Positions 14,168 through 16,781 of a stretch of 16,781 nt of DNA are shown here, in pieces. The DNA is from Streptomyces roseochromogenus subsp. oscitans DS 12.976 (GTDB lineage Bacteria; Actinomycetota; Actinomycetes; Streptomycetales; Streptomycetaceae), in the NCBI RefSeq assembly GCF_000497445.1, contig NZ_CM002285.1, forward strand, positions 3,855,859-3,872,639, given 5' to 3'. How positions within the stretch are numbered: position 1 is the stretch's first letter; each line of letters begins with the position of its first letter. The notes beneath the pieces were generated by a model that saw only the letters and a list, made by a program, of their open reading frames with translations, had not been told where the DNA came from and did no database searches. The translations under genes and the position numbers were made by a program.

Positions 14168-15031
14168 CTACGCCGCGTACGCCCCCGCCAGCAGCCCCAG
14201 GAACGCCCCCGCGATCAGGAACGGCCCGAACGCGATCGCCGTCTTGCGCCCGGCCCGCCGCACGACGACGAGCGCACCGCCGTACACCGCGCCGAGCAGA
14301 AAGCCGGCGAAGGTGCCGAGGAGGACCGTCGGCCAGCCGTACCAACCGAGTACGGCGCCCATGCCGACCGCCAGCTTCACATCACCGAACCCCATGCCGG
14401 ACGGGTTGATGAGAAACAGCACGAAATAGCCGACGCCCAGGGCGAGGGCGCCGTACAACGCGGTCAGCCAGTGGCCGGCGTGCCCGGGCAGCAGCGCGGC
14501 GAGGCCCAGCAGGGCGAGGGCGGCCACGGCGAGCGGCAGGGTCAGCGGGTCGGGCAGCCGCTGCACCCGGAAGTCGATCACGGCCAGCAGTACCCCGACG
14601 GGCGCGAGCAGCAGCCAGACCGCCAGCTCCGGGCGAGCACCGGTGGCGGCGGCGAGAGCGACGCAGGTCAGGGCGGCGGCTAGGGCGAGGAGCGGGGCGG
14701 AGGGGACCCCGGGCGGGGTGGCGGTGGGCGGAGAGGGGCAGGCATGCGCCGGCGCGGCGGCGTACGGCGGCTCGGTCTGCTGCGGAAGCTCGACCGGATG
14801 CGCCGGTTCAGTCTCGACCGGATGCGCCGGTTCAGTAAGGTGTGCGCCGCCCCGCGCGCACTCCCCGCAGCGCGCCGGCCCGAGCCAGCCCCGGAGCGCA
14901 TGCCCATGCGGGCACCGATCCCGCCAGCCCTCCCCCGCCACGACGGCGAAGCGGTAGGCGGCCCTCGGGAGCAGCACGCCCGCCGCCGTGCCCCACAGCG
15001 CGGAGAGGGCCCACAGCAGTGCGTCGCTCAT
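14168..15031 (-). CDS. Prepilin peptidase, type IV leader peptidase family A24
   Basis: This is a membrane aspartic protease that cleaves the leader of type IV or Flp-type prepilins at the inner face of the membrane. It has 287 residues. Its catalytic aspartates are D153 (VIDFRVQRLPD) and D217 in GMGFGDVK. Membrane segments fall at about 5-25, 112-130, 135-152, 163-182, 188-207, 220-240 and 268-285. The N-terminal cytoplasmic loop has C40, H42, H44, C55 and C58 (RCPHGH and CGEC), a possible zinc site in place of the usual CxxC pairs. It is followed by a low-complexity Pro/Glu/Ala linker with an exact 8-residue duplication (TEPAHPVE). The ATG overlaps the stop of the BTAD gene by 4 nt, so the two are coupled. 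The longer frame upstream (to 15199) is ignored because it overlaps that gene. Confidence 0.9.
   Translation of the reverse strand: MSDALLWALSALWGTAAGVLLPRAAYRFAVVAGEGWRDRCPHGHALRGWLGPARCGECARGGAHLTEPAHPVETEPAHPVELPQQTEPPYAAAPAHACPSPPTATPPGVPSAPLLALAAALTCVALAAATGARPELAVWLLLAPVGVLLAVIDFRVQRLPDPLTLPLAVAALALLGLAALLPGHAGHWLTALYGALALGVGYFVLFLINPSGMGFGDVKLAVGMGAVLGWYGWPTVLLGTFAGFLLGAVYGGALVVVRRAGRKTAIAFGPFLIAGAFLGLLAGAYAA
14789..14836. repeat. Perfect 24-bp tandem duplication inside the prepilin peptidase gene
   Basis: Two identical 24-bp copies (14789-14812 and 14813-14836) encode TEPAHPVE twice in the linker after the zinc-like motif. Being a multiple of three, the duplication keeps the frame. 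The identity of the copies suggests a recent slippage event. Confidence 0.95.
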
Positions 15032-16781
15032 CCGGCCGCGGCGACGCCCTCGCGCCAGGTCGGCAGGAGTTCGTCGAGAAGAGCCTCGGTGCGCGGCGGG
15101 AGACCACGGGCGCCGCTGCGGGACAGGAGGTCGGCGGCGCGGGCGCGCAGCCGCTCCGGGTCGCCGGTGGCGTGGGTGGCACGCAGCAACTCGTTCCACA
15201 GGCGCTCGTCCGTCGGCGCCGTCTTCAGGGCCGCCTCAAGTGCCTCGATCGCCTTCTCCGCGCGGTCCTTCTCCAGGTGGAACGCCGAGAGCGCGAGACC
15301 GATGTCCGCGACCAGCAGCGGGAGCTGGGCGTCGATGATCTCGTGGCTGAGCCAGCCGTACCGGTCCTTGGGGCGGTCTTCGAGGAGCGGGCCGCGCACG
15401 AGCCCCAGCGCGTCGGTGAGCAGACGTCCGCGGACCGCACGGTTGTCGACACCCCTGCCCTGGGTGGCCTCGTGGTAGAGAGAGCGCAGCACGTCCAGGT
15501 CGGAGACGACGGACTCGGCGAGGATGAGCCGGCCGTCCGCGTCGGCCCGCATCCGGGAGCTGCCGTCGGGGTCGGTGCCCAGCCAGGCGCGCAGCCGCTC
15601 GATGAGGGCGTCGCGGACGTCCTCGGTCACGCCACGCGGCCACAGCCCGGCGGCGAGCACGCGCGGGTGGACGCCCTCCCGGTGCATGAGCAGCAGCGCG
15701 AGCGCCTCCTGGAGCAGGATGCTCCGGTCGCCTTCCGGGGTGTCGAGGCCGATGATCTCGTACGGCCCGACCAGGCGCGCGTACACCGCGGGCCGGCCCT
15801 GTTCGCTGACGTCGACGAGGAAGGGCGGGGTGGTGGTCGGCCCGTCCGGGTCGCGCTCCGGATCGACCTGGGCGAACAGCTCCACGACCGCGCGCTGTTG
15901 CGCGGCCGGCAGCAGCTGGGCGTTCAGCTCCAGTCCGAGAAGCGGCGCGAGCAGCTTGCTCTCGTGGGTGATCTGCATCTCCCAGGCGGCGCCGGGCAGG
16001 TCGTCGGTCTCCGTGCCGACGAGGTAGCCGATGCCGAGGCGGCTGGCGTCGGCGGCGAGTTCGGCCAGCTTGACCGCGTCCTCGGCGGAAGGCTGCGCGG
16101 CCAGCAGTACCAGGTGGGGGGCCCAACGGGTGTGCTGGGCGGGGCCGGTGCGTCCGGTGAGGACGGAGTCGTGGCCTGCGGCACCGAGTGCGCCGCGCCG
16201 CTGCCGGGTCTCGGCCTCCATGGTCTCGATCAGTGCCTCGATGCCGTCGAGGTGGCGCAGGCGGTTGGGCGCGAGCGCGGTGAGGTCCTCGCCGAAGCCT
16301 ACGACGGTGATGGTCATGCGGTCCGACCAGCCGCTGGTGGCGAGTTCGGCGGCGACCGAGGCGAACACGGCGGCCCGGTCGGATGCGCGGCCGCTCAGCG
16401 AGACGATGCCGGGCACCGCCTCGAGGTTGAGCAGCAGCCGGGAGTCGTCCATGGTGCCGAGACTGACCAGGCCGGGGTAGGGGGCGGCGGTTTCGGTGTC
16501 GCCGTAGCGCTCGGCGTCCGCGCGGGACAGCATCCAGAAGGTCTGATCCTGCCCCGGCCGCCAGGGCGCGGGCGGCTTTCCTGCGGGCTGGGCGAGCTGG
16601 AGGTGCAGGTCGCCGTGGCTGAGCCAGGCGGCGTAGACGACGGGCAGCGGGCGGGACTCGGCGGCGAGGGCGGCGGCGAGCCCGCGCAGCGACCGGTCCA
16701 GCAGCCGTACGGCCTCGGGGTCGGCGCCGACGAGCAGCGCGTCCTGGGCGTTCTGGGCGTCGCCGGTCGGCGTGGGCGGTT
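15028..16781 (-). CDS. Large BTAD-domain regulator-like protein (partial, N-terminus beyond window)
   Basis: At least 584 residues are in the window and the frame is open through the right edge, so the start is not seen; the ATG at 16533 is internal. The C-terminal 285 or so residues hold a winged-helix-like part (VYARLVGPYEIIGLDTPEG, through VLAAGLWPRGVTEDVRDALI) followed by an alpha-helical BTAD/TPR repeat region (GLALSAFHLEKDRAEKAIEALEAALKTAPTDERLWNELLRATHATGD), as in SARP/AfsR-type activators. The preceding 300 residues (with TITVVGFGEDL and APHLVLLAAQPSAEDAVKL) are of a type found in large actinomycete proteins annotated as LysM/BTAD. I expect an N-terminal membrane and LysM part outside the window. 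Coupling to a prepilin peptidase suggests a role in a Flp/Tad pilus locus (inference). Confidence 0.75.
   Translation of the reverse strand, partial: PPTPTGDAQNAQDALLVGADPEAVRLLDRSLRGLAAALAAESRPLPVVYAAWLSHGDLHLQLAQPAGKPPAPWRPGQDQTFWMLSRADAERYGDTETAAPYPGLVSLGTMDDSRLLLNLEAVPGIVSLSGRASDRAAVFASVAAELATSGWSDRMTITVVGFGEDLTALAPNRLRHLDGIEALIETMEAETRQRRGALGAAGHDSVLTGRTGPAQHTRWAPHLVLLAAQPSAEDAVKLAELAADASRLGIGYLVGTETDDLPGAAWEMQITHESKLLAPLLGLELNAQLLPAAQQRAVVELFAQVDPERDPDGPTTTPPFLVDVSEQGRPAVYARLVGPYEIIGLDTPEGDRSILLQEALALLLMHREGVHPRVLAAGLWPRGVTEDVRDALIERLRAWLGTDPDGSSRMRADADGRLILAESVVSDLDVLRSLYHEATQGRGVDNRAVRGRLLTDALGLVRGPLLEDRPKDRYGWLSHEIIDAQLPLLVADIGLALSAFHLEKDRAEKAIEALEAALKTAPTDERLWNELLRATHATGDPERLRARAADLLSRSGARGLPPRTEALLDELLPTWREGVAAAG

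Noticed and set aside
12862..14409. 515-residue plus-strand frame antisense to mqnC
   Set aside because: It mirrors the GC-rich codon pattern of mqnC, has no recognisable domain and no ribosome-binding site. Long antisense frames are expected at this GC content. The same reasoning removes the frames at 1553-2395, 3852-5018, 4925-5881 and 9427-10467.
15028..16533. BTAD gene starting at the ATG at 16533
   Set aside because: The same frame continues open through the window edge with normal codon use, and no ribosome-binding site precedes this ATG, so it is an internal Met.
1..16781. tRNA, rRNA, CRISPR, transposase, integrase or attachment sites
   Set aside because: None was recognised on either strand. 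The tandem repeats found are short and lack spacer/repeat structure.

Overview
The window looks like a chromosomal segment of a Streptomyces or close relative. The evidence is very high GC with strong third-position GC bias, GTG starts in most genes, stop/start overlaps of the GTGA or ATGA type, no TTA codon noticed in the genes read, and a characteristic gene set: a complex I operon, the futalosine pathway gene mqnC, a MenJ-like reductase and a BTAD regulator beside a prepilin peptidase. No RNA gene, insertion sequence, phage gene or CRISPR array was seen.

Layout. Positions 1-6634 (minus strand) hold the promoter-proximal part of a nuo operon, nuoA-B-C-D-E-F-G, with nuoG cut by the left edge. 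The genes are tightly packed: C/B, D/C, E/D and G/F overlap by 4 nt, and F/E overlaps by 1 nt or 4 nt depending on the start. Positions 6635-7386 are a long divergent intergenic region. It carries a good candidate Rex (NADH/NAD+ sensor) operator in front of nuoA, several palindromes and a cluster of GTGATC/GATCAC motifs. Positions 7387-8187 encode a secreted NlpC/P60 (C40) cell-wall hydrolase, followed by a terminator-like hairpin. Peptide deformylase (8340-8966) follows, with a 40-nt hairpin directly before its ribosome-binding site. A minisatellite of six perfect 9-bp units (8971-9024) fills the gap between def and the convergent geranylgeranyl-reductase-family flavoprotein (9031-10323). A GNAT acetyltransferase (10421-10939) and an orphan PASTA protein (11022-11357) are on the plus strand. 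On the minus strand come menG/ubiE (11416-12111), a shrunken amidohydrolase-like protein (12225-12824) 7 nt after mqnC (12832-14031), then a type A24 prepilin peptidase (14168-15031) overlapping by 4 nt a large BTAD regulator that runs off the right edge.

How the genes fit together. NADH dehydrogenase (nuo) passes electrons to menaquinone. MqnC builds the menaquinone ring by the futalosine route, MenG performs the terminal ring methylation, and the flavoprotein is a good candidate for saturating the isoprenoid tail, as MenJ does in mycobacteria. The window therefore combines the quinone-reducing complex with genes that make and modify its quinone, and nuo is probably under redox control. The prepilin peptidase/BTAD pair looks like the edge of a Flp/Tad-type pilus locus.

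The least explained items are the catalytically dead amidohydrolase-like protein coupled to mqnC, the operator-like intergenic region, the 9-bp minisatellite, the hairpin at the def ribosome-binding site, and patches of atypical codon use inside nuoF. I did not find a clear new defence or mobile system.
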